The translations under genes and the position numbers were made by a program. This document shows, in pieces, positions 34,328 through 47,000 of a stretch of DNA of 64,000 nucleotides; position 1 is the first letter of the stretch, and each line of letters opens with the position of its first letter. The stretch lies in NCBI GenBank assembly GCA_963969495.1, contig OZ018333.1, positions 13,377,420 to 13,441,419 of the forward strand, given 5' to 3'. Origin of the DNA: Ceratothoa steindachneri (lineage: Eukaryota > Arthropoda > Malacostraca > Isopoda > Cymothoidae). A model generated the notes under the pieces. It did not search any database. It saw nothing but the letters and a program-made list of their open reading frames with translations, and was not told the origin of the DNA.

Positions 34328-37265
34328 GGGCGGAAGAGACTTCATCTATAAGCGGGTGGGAGAGGTGGGCAGGGAGAGCCTTCATCTATAAGCGGGTGGG
34401 AGAGGTAGGCGGGGAGATCCTTTATCTATTATTAGGTGGAAGAGGTGGGCGGGGAGAGCCTTCATCTATAAGCGGTTGGGAGAGATAGGCGGGGAGAGCC
34501 TTCATCTATTAGAGGGTGGGAGAGGTGGGCGGGGAGAGCCTTCATCTATAAGCGAGTGGGAGAGGTGGGCGGGAGAGACTTCATCTATAAACGGGTGGGA
34601 GAGGTGGGCAGCGAGAGACTTCATCTATAAGCGGGTGGGAGAGGTGGGCGGGGAGAGCTGTCATCTATAAGCTGGTGGGATAGGTGGGCGTGAGGGACTT
34701 CATCTATAAGCGGTTGGGAGAGTTGGGCGGGGAGAGCCTTCATCTATAAGCAGTTGGGAGAGGTAGGCGGGGAGAGCTTTCATCTATTAGTGGGTTGGAG
34801 AGGTAGGCGGGGAGAGCCTTTATCTATAAGCGGGTGTGAGAGGTGGGCAGGGAGAGCCTTCATCTATAAGCGGGTGGGAGAGGTAGGCGGGGAGAGCCTT
34901 TATCTATTAGTGTGTGGGAGAGGTGGGCGGGGAAAGCCTTCATCTATAAGCGGGTGGGAGAGTTGGGCGGGAGAGACCTCACCTATAAGCGGGTGGGAGA
35001 GGTGGGCAGGGAGAGCCTTCATCTATAAGCGGGTGGGAGAGGTGAGCGGGGAGAGCCTTCATCTATTAGTGTGTGGGAAAGGTGGGCGGGGAGAGCCTTC
35101 ATCTATAAGGGGGTGGGAGAGGTGGGCGGAAGAGACTTCATCTATAAGCGGGTGGGAGAGGGGGGCAGGGAGAGCCTTCATCTATAAGCAGGTGGGAGAG
35201 GTGGGCGGGGAGAGCCTTCATCTATAAGTGAGTGGGAGAGGTGGGCGGGAGAGACTTAATCTATGAGCGGGTGGGAGAGGTCGGTGGGGAGAGCCTTCAT
35301 CTATAAGCGGGTGGGAGAGGTGGGCGGGAGAGACTTCATTTATAAGTGGGTGGGAGAGGTGGGTGGGGAGAGCCTTCATCTATAAGTGGGTGGGGAGAGC
35401 CTTCATCTATAAGTGGGTGGGGAGAGCCTTGATCTATAAGTGGGTGGGAGAGGTAGGCGGCGAGAGCCTTCATCTATTAGTGGGTGGGAGAGGCGGGCGG
35501 GGAGAGCCTTCATCTATAAGTGGGTGAAAGAGGTCGGCGGGAGAGACTTCATCTATAAGCGGTTGGGAGAGGTGGGCGGGGAGAGCCTTCATCTATAAGC
35601 GGGTGGGAGAGGTAGGCGGGGAGAGCCTTCATCTATTAGTGGGTGTGAGAGGTAGGCGGGGAGAGCCTTTATCTATTAGAGGGTGGGAGAGGTGGGCGGA
35701 AGAGACTTCATCTATAAGCATGTGGGAGAGGTGGGCAGGGAGAGCCTTCATCTATAAGCGGGTGGGAGAGGTAGGCGGGGAGAGCCTTCATTTATTATTG
35801 GGATGGAGAGGTGGGCGGGGAGAGCATTCAGCTATAAGCGGGTGGGAGAGGTAGGCGGGGAGAGCCCTTATCTATTAGAGGGTGGGAGAGGTGGGCGGGG
35901 AGAGCCTTCATCTATAAGCGGGTGGGAGAGGTGGGCGGGAGAGACCTCATCTATAAACGGGTGGGAGAGGTGGGCAGGGAGAGACTTCATCTATAAGCGG
36001 GTGGGAGAGGTGGGCGGGAGAGACTTCATCTATATGGGAGGGGAGGTGGGCGGGGAGAGCCTGAATCTATAAGTGGGTGGGAGAGGTAGACGGAGAGAGC
36101 CTTCATTTATTAGTGGGTGGGAGTTTTGGGCGGGGAGAGCCTTCATCTATAAGTGGTTGGGAGAGGTCGGCGGGAGAGCCTTTATTTTTTAAGCGGGTTG
36201 GAGAGGTGGGCGGGAAAAGCCTTCATCTATAAGCGGGTGGGAGAGGTAGGCGGGGAGAGCCTTCATCTATTATTGGTTGTAAGAGGTTAGCGGGGAGAGC
36301 CTTCATCTATAAGCGGGTGGGAGAGGTGGGCGGAAGAGACTTCATCTATAAGCGGGTGGGAGAGGTAGGTGGGGAGAGCCTTCATCTATAAGCGGGTGGG
36401 AGAGGTGGGCGGAAAAGACTTCATCTATAAGCGGGTGGGAGAGGTGGGCGGGGAGAGCATTCATCTATAAGCTTGTGGGAGAGGTGGGCGGGAGGGAGTT
36501 CATTTATAAGCGGCTTGGAGAGTTGGGCGTGGAGAGCCATCATCTATAAGCAGGTGGAAGACGTAGGCGGGGAGAGCCTTCATCTATTAGTGGGTTGGAG
36601 AGGTAGGCGGGGAGAGCCTTCATCTATAAGCGGGTGGGAGAGGTGGGCAGGGAGAGCCTTCATCTATAAGCGGGTGGGAGAAGTATGCGGGGAGAGCCTT
36701 TATCTATTAGTGTGTGGGAGAGGTGGGCGGGGAGAGCCTTCATCTATAAGCGGGTGGGAGAGGTGGGTGGAAAAGACTTCATCTATAAGCGGGTGGGAGA
36801 GGTGGGTGGGGAGAGCCTTCATCTATAAGTGGGTGGGAAGAGCCTTCATCTATAAGTGGGTGGGAGAGGTAAGCGGGAGAGACTTAATCTATAAGCGGGT
36901 GGGAGAGGTGGGCGGGGAGAGCCTTCATCTATAAGCGGGTGAGAGAGGTGGGCGGGAGAGACTTCATCTATAAGTGGGTGGGAGAGGTAAGCGGGGAGAG
37001 CCATCATCTATAAGCGGGTGGGAGATGTGGCCTGGGAGAGCCTTCATCTATAAGCGGGTGGGAGAGGTGGGCGGGAGAGACTTCATCTATAAGTGGGTGG
37101 GAGAGGTGGGTTGGTTGAGCCTTCATCTATAAGTGGGTGGGGAGAGCCTTTATCTATAAGCGGGTGGGATAGGTGGGCTTGGAGAGCCTTCATCTATAAG
37201 CGGTTGGGAGAGGTGGGCGGAAGAGACTTCATCTATAAGCGGGTGGGAGAGGTGGGCAGGGAGAG
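34328..37265 (+). repeat. 2,887-bp higher-order unit, copy 2
   Basis: This is a near-identical tandem copy of 31,441-34,378, ending where GAGAGGCTTC (37,262) replaces GAGAGCCTTC. It includes the same rare GGTTGGTTGAGCC monomer (near 37,110; near 34,223 in copy 1) and the same six-T monomer (36,185). Confidence 0.93.
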
Positions 37266-37579
37266 GCTTCATCTATAAGCGGGTGGGAGAGGTGGGCGGG
37301 AGAGACTTCATCTATAAGCGGGTGGGAGAGGTAGGCGAGGAGAGCCCTAATCTATTAGTGGGTGGGAGAGGTGGGCGGGGAGAGCCTTCATCTATAAGTG
37401 GGTGGGAGAGGTGGGCGGGAGAGACTTAATCTTTGAGCAGGTGGGAGAGGTGGGCGGGGAGAGCCTTCATCTATAAGCGGTTGGGAGAGGTGGGCGGAAG
37501 AGACTTCATCTATAAGTGGGTGGGAGAGGTGGGTGGGGAGAGCCTTCATCTATAAGTGGGTGGGGAGAGCCTTCATCTA
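37266..37579 (+). repeat. Linker satellite block, related to 48,490-48,650
   Basis: This stretch has the rare GGCGAGGAGAGCCCTAATC monomer (near 37,333), also found near 48,547. A close form, GGCGAGAAGAGCCCTAATC, lies near 56,670 and 62,223. It joins the 2.9-kb pair to the 37.6-kb block. Confidence 0.65.
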
Positions 37580-40545
37580 TAAGTGGGTGGGAGCTGTAGG
37601 CGGCGAGAGCCTTCATCTATTAGTGGGGGGGAGAGGCGGGCGGGGAGAGCCTTCATTTATAAGTGGTTGGAAGAGGTCGGCGGGAGAGACTTCATCTATA
37701 AGCGGGTGGGAGAGGTGGGTGGGGAGAGCCTTCATCTATAAGCGGGTGGGAGAGTTAGGCGGGGAGAGCCTTTATCTATTAGTGGGTGTGAGAGGTAGGC
37801 GGGGAGAGCCTTCATCTATTAGAGGGTGGGAGAGGTGGGCGGAAGAGACTTCATCTATATGCGGGTGGAAGAGGTGGGCAGGGAGAGCCTTCATCTATAA
37901 GCGGGTGGGAGAGGTAGGCGGGGAGAGCCTTTATCTATTATTGGGTGGAAGAGGTGGGCGGGGAGAGCCTTCATCTATAAGCGGGTGGGAGAGGTGGGCG
38001 GGGAGAGCCGTCATCTATAAGCTGGTGGGAGAGGTGGGCGTGAGGGACTTCATCTATAAGCGGGTGGGAGAGTTGGGCGGGGAGAGTTTTCATCTATAGG
38101 CAGGTGGAAGAGGTAGGCGGGGAGAGCCTTCATCTATTAGTGGGTTGGAGAGGTAGGCGGGGAGAGCCTTCATCTATAAGCGGGTGTGAGAGGTGGGCAG
38201 GGAGAGCCTTCATCTATAAGCGGGTGGGAGAGGTAGGCGGGGAGAGCCTTCATCTATTAGTGTGTGGGAGAGGTGGGCGGGGAGAGCATTCATCTATAAG
38301 CGGGTGGGAGAGGTGGGCGGGAGAGACTTCACCTATAAGCGGAAGGGAGAGGTGGGCAGGGAGAGCATTCATCTATAGGCGGGTGGGAGAGGTGGGCGGG
38401 GAGAGCCTTCATCTATTAGTGTGTGGGAGAGGTGGGCGGGGAGAGCCTTCATCTATAGGCGGGTGGGAGAGGTGGGCGGAAGAGACTTCATCTATAAGCG
38501 GGTGGGAGAGATGGGTGGGGAGAGCCTTCATCTATAAGCGGGTGGAAGAGTTGATCGGAAGAGACTTCATCTATAAGCGGGTGGGAGAGGTGGGCAGGGA
38601 GAGCCTTCATTTATAAGCGGGTGGGAGAGGTAGGCGGGGAGAGGCTTCATTTATAAGCGGGTGGGAGAGGTAGGCGGGGATAGCCTTCATCTATTAGAGG
38701 GTGGGAGAGGTGGGCGGGGAGAGCCTTCATCTATAAGAGTGGGAGAGGTGGGCGAGAGAGACTTCATCTATAAACGGCTGGGAGAGGTGGGTAGGGAGAG
38801 ACTTCATCTATAAGCGGGTTGGAGAGGTGGGTGGGGAGAGCCTTCATCTATAAGCGGGTGGGAGAGGTGGGCAGGGAGAGCCTTCATCTATAAGCGGGTG
38901 GAAGAGGTGGGCGGGAGAGACTTCATCTATAAGCGGGTGGGAGAGGTAGGCGAGGAGAGCCTTCATCTATTAGTGGGTGGGAGAGGTGGGCGGGGAGAGC
39001 CTTTATCTATAAGTGGGTGGGAGAGGTGGGCGGGAGAGACTTAATCTATGAGCGGGTGGGAGAGGTGGGTGGGGAGAGCCTTTATCTATTATTGGGTGGA
39101 AGAGGTGGGTGGGGAGAGCCTTCATCTATAAGCGGGTGGGAGAGGTAGGCGGGGAGAGCCTCCATCTATTAGAGGGTGGGAGAGGTGGGCGGGGAGAGCC
39201 TTCATCTATAAGCGGGTGGAAGAGGTGGGCGGGAGAGACTTCATCTATAAGTGGGTTGGAAGGTGAGTGGGGTGATCCTTCATCTATAAGTGGGTGGGGA
39301 GAGCCTTCATCTATAAGAGGGTGGGAGAGGTAGGCGGCGAGAGCCTTCATTTATTAGTGGGTGGGAGAGGCGGGCGGGGAGAGCCTTTATCTAAAAGTGG
39401 GTGGAAGAGGTCGGCGGGAGAGACTTTATCTATAAGCGGGTGGGAGAGGTGGGCGGGGAGAGCCTTCATCTATAAGCGGGTGGGAGAGGTAGGCGGGGAG
39501 AGCCTTTATCTATTAGTGGGTGTGAGAGGTAGGCGGGGAGAGCCTTTATCTATTAGAGGGTGGGAGAGGTGGGCGGAAGAGACTTCATCTATAAGCATCT
39601 GGGAGAGGTGGGCAGTGAGAGCCTTCATCTATAAGCGGGTGGGAGAGGTAGGCGGGGAGAGCCTTCATCTATTATTGGGTTGGAGAGTTTGGCGGGGAGA
39701 GCCTTCATCTATAAGCGGGTGGGAGAGGTAGGCGGGGAGAGCCTTCATCTATTAGATGGTGAGAGAGGTTGGCGGGGAGAGCCTTCATCTATAAGCGGGT
39801 GGGAGAGGTGGGCGGGAGAGACTTCATCTATAAACGGGTGGGAGAGGTGGGCAGGGAGAGACTTCATCTATAAGCGGGTGGGAGAGGTAAGCGGGGAGAG
39901 CCTTCATCTATTAGTGGGTGGGAGATGTGGGCGGGGAGAGGCTTCATCTATAAGTGGGTGGGAGAGGTCGGCGGGAGAGCCTTTATCTATAAGCGGGTTG
40001 GAGAGGTGGGCGGGGAGAGCCTTCATCTATAAGCGGGTGGGAGAGGTAGGCGGGGAGAGCCTTCATCTATTATTGGGTGTGAGAGGTAGGCCAGGAGAGC
40101 CTTCATCTATAAGCGGGTGGGAGAGTTGGGCGGAAGAGACTTCATCTATAAGCGGGTGGGAGAGATGGGCGGGAGAGACTTCATCTATATGTGGGTGGGA
40201 GAGGTGGGTGGGAGAGATTTAATCTATGAGCGGGTGTGAGAGGTGGGCGGGGAGAGCCTTCATCTATAAGCGGGTGGGAGAGGTGGGCGGGAGAGACCTT
40301 ATCTATAAGTGGGTGGGAGAGGTGGGTGGGGAGAGCCTTCATCTATAAGTTGGTGGGGAGAGCCTTCATCTATAAGTGGGTGGGAGAGGTAGGCGGCGAG
40401 AGCCTTCATCTATTAGTGGGTGGGAGAGGCAGGCGGGGAGAGCCTTCATCTATAAGTGGGTGGAAGAGGTCGGCGGGAGAGACTTCATCTATAAGCGGGT
40501 GGGAGAGGTGGGCGGGGAGAGCCTTCATCTATAAGCGGGTGGGAG
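37580..40545 (+). repeat. 3-kb satellite block A, repeated at 44,024-47,305
   Basis: The rare GAGCTGTAGG is at 37,591 and 44,035 (offset 6,444). The offset is 6,829 from about 38,640 (GAGGCTTCAT at 38,641 and 45,470) and 6,789 from about 40,220. The sequence between these steps is closely matched. It includes a shortened AAGAGTGGGAGAGG monomer (near 38,735) and GGTTGGAAGGTGAG (near 39,255). Confidence 0.87.
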
Positions 40546-41870
40546 AGGTAGGCAGCGAGAGCCTTCATCTATTAGTGGGTGGGAGAGGCGGGCGGGGAGA
40601 GCCTTCATCTATAAGTGGGTGGAAGAGGTCGGCGGCAGAGACTTCATCTATAAGCGGGTGGGAGAGGTGGGCGGGGAGAGCCTTCATCTATTAGCGGGTG
40701 GGGGAGGTAGGCTGGAGAGCCTTTATCTATTAGTGGGTGTGAGAGGTGGGCGGGGAGAGCCTTCATCTATTAGAGGGTGGGAGAGGTGAGCGGAAGAGAC
40801 TTCATCTATAAGCGGGTGGGAGAGGTGGGCAGGGAGAGCCTTCATCTATAAGCGGGTGGGAGAGGTAGGCGGGGAGAGCCTTTATCTATTATTAGGTGGA
40901 AGAGGTGGGCGGGGAGAGCCTTCATCTATAAGCGGTTGGGAGAGATAGGCGGGGAGAGCCTTCATCTATTAGAGGGTGGGAGAGGTGGGCGGGGAGAGCC
41001 TTCATCTATAAGCGAGTGGGAGAGGTGGGCGGGAGAGACTTCATCTATAAACGGGTGGGAGAGGTGGGCAGCGAGAGACTTCATCTATAAGCGGGTGGGA
41101 GAGGTGGGCGGGGAGAGCTGTCATCTATAAGCTGGTGGGAGAGGTGGGCGTGAGGGACTTCATCTATAAGCGGTTGGGAGAGTTGGGTGGGGAGAGCCTT
41201 CATCTATAAGCAGTTGGGAGAGGTAGGCGGGGAGAGCTTTCATCTATTAGTGGGTTGGAGAGGTAGGCGGGGAGAGCCTTCATCTATAAGCGGGTGTGAG
41301 AGGTGGGCAGGGAGAGCCTTCATCTATAAGCGGGTGGGAGAGGTAGGCGGGGAGAGATTTTATCTATTAGTGTGTGGGAGAGGTGGGCGGGGAAAGCCTT
41401 CATCTATAAGCGGGTGGGAGAGTTGGGCGGGAGAGACTTCACCTATAAGCGGGTGGGAGAGGTGGGCAGGGAGAGCCTTCATCTATAAGCGGGTGGGAGA
41501 GGTGAGCGGGGAGAGCCTTCATCTATTAGTGTGTGGGAAAGGTGGGCGGGGAGAGCCTTCATCTATAAGGGGGTGGGAGAGGTGGGCGGAAGAGACTTCA
41601 TCTATAAGCGGGTGGGAGAGGTGGGCAGGGAGAGCCTTCATCTATAAGCAGGTGGGAGAGGTGGGCGGGGAGAGCCTTCATCTATAAGTGAGTGGGAGAG
41701 GTGGGCGGGAGAGACTTAATCTATGAGCGGGTGGGAGAGGTCGGTGGGGAGAGCCTTCATCTATAAGCGGGTGGGAGAGGTGGGCGGGAGAGACTTCATT
41801 TATAAGTGGGTGGGAGAGGTGGGTGGGGAGAGCCTTCATCTATAAGTGGGTGGGGAGAGCCTTCATCTAT
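40546..41870 (+). repeat. Dispersed copy of 31,199-32,520
   Basis: The order of monomers from GGCAGCGAGAGCC through the GGGATAGG-related block matches at an offset of about 9,347. This copy has lost one base near 40,711 (GGCTGGAGAGCC). The source-like block sits at the start of the 2,887-bp pair, so part of that unit has been placed about 9.3 kb away. Confidence 0.82.
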
Positions 41871-43130
41871 AAGTGGGTGGGAGAGGTAAGCGGGAGAGAC
41901 TTAATCTATAAGCGGGTGGGAGAGGTGGGCGGGGAGAGCCTTCATCTATAAGCGGGTGGGAGAGGTGGGCAGGGAGAGACTTCATCTATATGGGGGGCAG
42001 GTGGGCGGGGAGAGCCTGAATCTATAAGTGGGTGGGAGAGGTAGACGGAGAGAGCCTTCATCTATTAGTGGGTGGGAGATGTGGGCGGGGAGAGCCTTCA
42101 TCTATAAGTGGGTGGGAGAGGTCGGCGGGAGTGCCTTTATCTATAAGCGGGTTGGAGAGGTGGGCGGGGAGAGCCTTCATCTATAAGCGGGTGGGAGAGG
42201 TAGGCGGGGAGAGCCTTCATCTATTATTGGGTGTGAGAGGTAGGCCAGGAGAGCCTTCATCTATAAGCGGGTGGGAGAGTTGGGCGGAAGAGACTTCATC
42301 TATAAGCGGGTGGGAGAGGTGGGCGGGAGAGACTTCATCTATAAGTGGGTGGGAGAGGTGGGTGGGAGAGATTTAATCTATGAGCGGGTGTGAGAGGTGG
42401 GCGGGGAGAGCCTTCATCTATAAGCGGGTGGGAGAGGAGGGCGGGAGAGACTTCATCTATAAGTGGGTGGGAGAGGTGGGTGGGGAGAGCCTTCATCTAT
42501 AAGTGGGTGGGGAGAGCCTTCATCTATAAGTGGGTGGGAGAGGTAGGCGGCGAGAGCCTTCATCTATTAGTGGGTGGGAGAGGCAGGCGGGGAGAGCCTT
42601 CATCTATAAGTGGGTGGAAGAGGTCGGCGGGAGAGACTTCATCTATAAGCGGGTGGGAGAGGTGGGCGGGGAGAGCCTTCATCTATAAGCGGGTGGGAGA
42701 GGTGGGCGGGAGACACTTCATCTATAAGTGGGTGGGAGAGGTGGGTGGGGAGAGCCTTCATCTATAAGTGGGTGGGGGGAGCCTTCATCTATAAGTGGGT
42801 GGGAGAGGTAGGCGGCGAGAGCCTTCATCTATAAGCGGGTGGGAGAGGTAGGCGGGGAGAGCCTTTATCTATTAGTGAGTGTGAGAGGTAGGCGGGGAGA
42901 GCCTTCATCTATTAGAGGGTGGGAGAGGTGGGCGGAAGAGACTTCATCTATATGCGGGTGGGAGAGGTGGGCAGGGAGAGCCTTCATCTATAAGCGGCTG
43001 GGAGAGGTAGGCGGGGAGAGCCTTTGTCTATTATTGGGTGGAAGAGGTGGGCGGGGAGAGCCTTCATCTATAAGCGGGTGGGAGAGGTGGTTTTGGGAGA
43101 GCCGTCATCTATAAGCTGGTGGGAGAGGTG
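41871..43130 (+). repeat. Satellite block B, repeated at 48,800-50,040
   Basis: Marker monomers include TATATGGGGGGCAGG (41,986; related form at 48,922), GGTGGGAGTGCC and GGTGGTTTTGGGAG (43,087; 49,995). Offsets are 6,935 on the left (42,032 and 48,967) and 6,908 on the right (42,839 and 49,747). The 27-bp step is one short monomer. Confidence 0.82.
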
Positions 43131-44023
43131 GGCGTGGGGGACTTCATCTATAAGCGGGTGGGAGAGTTGGGCGGCGAGAGCCTTCATCTATAGGCAGGTG
43201 GAAGAGGTAGGCGGGGAGAGCCTTCATCTATTAGTGGGTTGGAGAGGTAGGCGGGGAGAGCCTTCATCTATAAGCGGCTGTGAGAGGTGGGCAGGGAGAG
43301 CCTTCATCTATAAGTGGGTGGGAGAGGTAGGCGGGGAGAGCCTTCATCTATTAGTGTGTGGGAGAGGTGGGCGGGGAGAGCATTCATCTATAAGCGGGTG
43401 GGAGAGGTGGGCGGGAGAGACTTCACCTATAAGCGGAAGGGAGAGGTGGGCAGGGAGAGCCTTCATCTATAAGCGGGTGGGAGAGGTGGGCGGGGAGAGC
43501 CTTCATCTATTAGTGTGTGGGAGAGGTGGGCGGGGAGAGCCTTCATCTATAAGCGGGTGGGAGAGGTGGGCGGAAGAGACTTCATCTATAAGCGGGTGGG
43601 AGAGATGGGTGGGGAGAGCCTTCATCTATAAGCGGGTGGAAGAGTTGATCGGAAGAGACTTCATCTATAAGCGGGTGGGAGAGGTGGGCAGGGAGAGCCT
43701 TCATTTATAAGCGGGTGGGAGAGGTAGGCGGGGAGAGGCTTCATTTATAAGCGGGTGGGAGAGGTAGGCGGGGATAGCCTTCATCTATTAGAGGGTGGGA
43801 GAGGTGGGCGGGGAGAGCCTTCATCTATAAGAGTGGGAGAGGTGGGCGAGAGAGACTTCATCTATAAACGGGTGGGAGAGGTGGGCAGGGAGAAACTTCA
43901 TCTATAAGCGGGTGGGAGAGGTGGGTGGGGAGAGCCTTCATCTATAAGCGGGTGGGAGAGGTGGGCAGGGAGAGCCTTCATCTATAAGCGGGTGGAAGAG
44001 GTGGGGGGGAGAGACTTCATCTA
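43131..44023 (+). repeat. Copy of 38,037-38,930 between blocks
   Basis: This matches 38,104-38,930 at an offset of 5,094; for example, GGTGGAAGAGG is at 38,898 and 43,992. The same stretch recurs a third time at 44,548 onward and in part near 53,370 and 60,056. The variant GGTGGGGGGGAGAGAC (near 44,000) replaces GGTGGGCGGGAGAGAC. Confidence 0.8.
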
Positions 44024-47000
44024 TAAGCGGGTGGGAGCTGTAGGCGGCGAGAGCCTTCATCTATTAGTGGGGGGGAGAGGTGGGCGGGGAGAGCCTTCAT
44101 CTATAAGTGGTTGGAAGAGGTCGGCGGGAGAGACTTCAACTATAAGCGGGTGGGAGAGGTGGGTGGGGAGAGCCTTCATCTATAAGCGGGTGGGAGAGTT
44201 AGGCGGGGAGAGCCTTTATCTATTAGTGGGTGTGAGAGGTAGGCGGGGAGAGCCTTCATCTATTAGAGGGTGGGAGAGGTGGGCGGAAGAGACTTCATCT
44301 ATAAGCGGGTGGGAGAGGTGGGCAGGGAGAGCCTTCATCTATAAGCGGGTGGGAGAGGTAGGCGGGGAGAGCCTTTATCTATTATTGGGTGGAAGAGGTG
44401 GGGGGGGAGAGCCTTCATCTATAAGCGGGTGGGAGAGGTGGGCGGGGAGAGCCGTCATCTATAAGCTGGTGGGAGAGGTGGGCGTGAGGGACTTCATCTA
44501 TAAGCGGGTGGGAGAGTTGGGCGGGGAGAGTTTTCATATATAGGCAGGTGGAAGAGGTAGGCGGGGAGAGCCTTCATCTATTAGTGGGTTGGAGAGGTAG
44601 GCGGGGAGAGCCTTCATCTATAAGCGGGTGTGAGAGGTGGGCAGGGAGAGCCTTCATCTATAAGCGGGTGGGAGAGGTAGGCGGGGAGAGCCTTCATCTA
44701 TTAGTGTGTGGGAGAGGTGGGCGGGGAGAGCATTCATCTATAAGCGGGTGGGAGAGGTGGGCGGGAGAGACTTCACCTATAAGCGGAAGGGAGAGGTGGG
44801 CAGGGAGAGAATTCATCTATAAGCGGGTGGGAGAGGTGGGCGGGGAGAGCCTTCATCTATAAGTGTGTGGGAGAGGTGGGCGGGGAGAGCCTTTATCTAT
44901 AGGCGGGTGGGAGAGGTGGGCGGAAGAGACTTCATCTATAAGCGGGTGGGAGAGATGGGTGGGGAGAGCCTTCATCTATAAGCGGGTGGAAGAGTTGATC
45001 GGAAGAGACTTCATCTATAAGCGGGTGGGAGAGGTGGGCAGGGAGAGCCTTCATCTATAAGCGGGTGGGAGAGGTGGGCAGGGAGAGCCTTCATCTATAA
45101 GCGGGTGGAAGAGGTGGGTGGGGAGAGCCTTTATCTATTATTGGGTGGAAGAGGTGGGTGGGGAGAGCCTTCATCTATAAGCGGGTGGGAGAGGTAGGCG
45201 GGGAGAGCCTCCATCTATTAGAGGGTGGGAGAGGTGGGTGGAAAAGACTTCATCTATAAGCGGGTGGGAGAGGTGGGTGGGGAGAGCCTTCATCTATAAG
45301 TGGGTGGGAAGAGCCTTCATCTATAAGTGGGTGGGAGAGGTAAGCGGGAGAGACTTAATCTATAAGCGGGTGGGAGAGGTGGGCGGGGAGAGCCTTCATC
45401 TATAAGCGGGTGGGAGAGGTGGGCAGGGAGAGCCTTCATTTATAAGCGGGAGGGAGAGGTAGGCGGGGAGAGGCTTCATTTATAAGCGGGTGGGAGAGGT
45501 AGGCGGGGATAGCCTTCATCTATTAGAGGGTGGGAGAGGTGGGCGGGGAGAGCCTTCATCTATAAGAGTGGGAGAGGTGGGCGAGAGAGACTTCATCTAT
45601 AAACGGGTGGGAGAGGTGGGTAGGGAGAGACTTCATCTATAAGCGGGTGGGAGAGGTGGGTGGGGAGAGCCTTCATCTATAAGCGGGTGGGAGAGGTGGG
45701 CAGGGAGAGCCTTCATCTATAAGCGGGTGGAAGAGGTGGGCGGGAGAGACTTCATCTATAAGCGGGTGGGAGAGGTAGGCGAGGAGAGCCTTCATCTATT
45801 AGTGGGTGGGAGAGGTGGGCGGGGAGAGCCTTTATCTATGAGTGGGTGGGAGAGGTGGGCGGGAGAGACTTAATCTATGAGCGGGTGGGAGAGGTGGGTG
45901 GGGAGAGCCTTTATCTATTATTGGGTGGAAGAGGTGGTTGGGGAGAGCCTTCATCTATAAGCGGGTGGGAGAGGTAGGCGGGGAGAGCCTCCATCTATTA
46001 GAGGGTGGGAGAGGTGGGCGGGGAGAGCCTTCATCTATAAGCGGGTGGAAGAGGTGGGCGGGAGAGACTTCATCTATAAGTGGGTTGGAAGGTGAGTGGG
46101 GAGATCCTTCATCTATAAGTGGGTGGGGAGAGCCTTCATCTATAAGTGGGTGGGAGAGGTAGGCGGCGAGAGCCTTCATTTATTAGTGGGTGGGAGAGGC
46201 GGGCGGGGAGAGCCTTTATCTAAAAGTGGGTGGAAGAGGTCGGCGGGAGAGACTTTATCTATAAGCGGGTGGGAGAGGTGGGCGGGGAGAGCCTTCATCT
46301 ATAAGCGGGTGGGAGAGGTAGGCGGGGAGAGCCTTTATCTATTAGTGGGTGTGAGAGGTAGGCGGGGAGAGCCTTTATCTATTAGAGGGTGGGAGAGGTG
46401 GGCGGAAGAGACTTCATCTATAAGCATCTGGGAGAGGTGGGCAGGGAGAGCCTTCATCTATAAGCGGGTGGGAGAGGTAGGCGGGGAGAGCCTTCATCTA
46501 TTATTGGGTTGGAGAGTTTGGCGGGGAGAGCCTTCATCTATAAGCGGGTGGGAGAGGTAGGCGGGGAGAGCCTTCATCTATTAGATGGTGAGAGAGGTTA
46601 GCGGGGAGAGCCTTCATCTATAAGCGGGTGGGAGAGGTGGGCGGGAGAGACTTCATCTATAAACGGGTGGGAGAGGTGGGCAGGGAGAGACTTCATCTAT
46701 AAGCGGGTGGGAGAGGTAAGCGGGGAGAGCCTTCATCTATTAGTGGGTGGGAGATGTGGGCGGGGAGAGGCTTCATCTATAAGTGGGTGGGAGAGGTCGG
46801 CGGGAGAGCCTTTATCTATAAGCGGGTTGGAGAGGTGGGCGGGGAGAGCCTTCATCTATTATTGGGTGTGAGAGGTAGGCCAGGAGAGCCTTCATCTATA
46901 AGCGGGTGGGAGAGTTGGGCGGAAGAGACTTCATCTATAAGCGGGTGGGAGAGATGGGCGGGAGAGACTTCATCTATATGTGGGTGGGAGAGGTGGGTGG

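Noticed and set aside
43024..43710. Longest open reading frame (228 codons) and other + strand frames of 60-194 codons
   Set aside because: The translations are cycles of the same short peptides (RAFIYKRVGEV, SSISGWERWA, ESLHL) from the three frames of the monomer. Many begin at GTG, frames shift at each 40-bp monomer, and there is no domain, signal or codon bias. They are repeat by-products.
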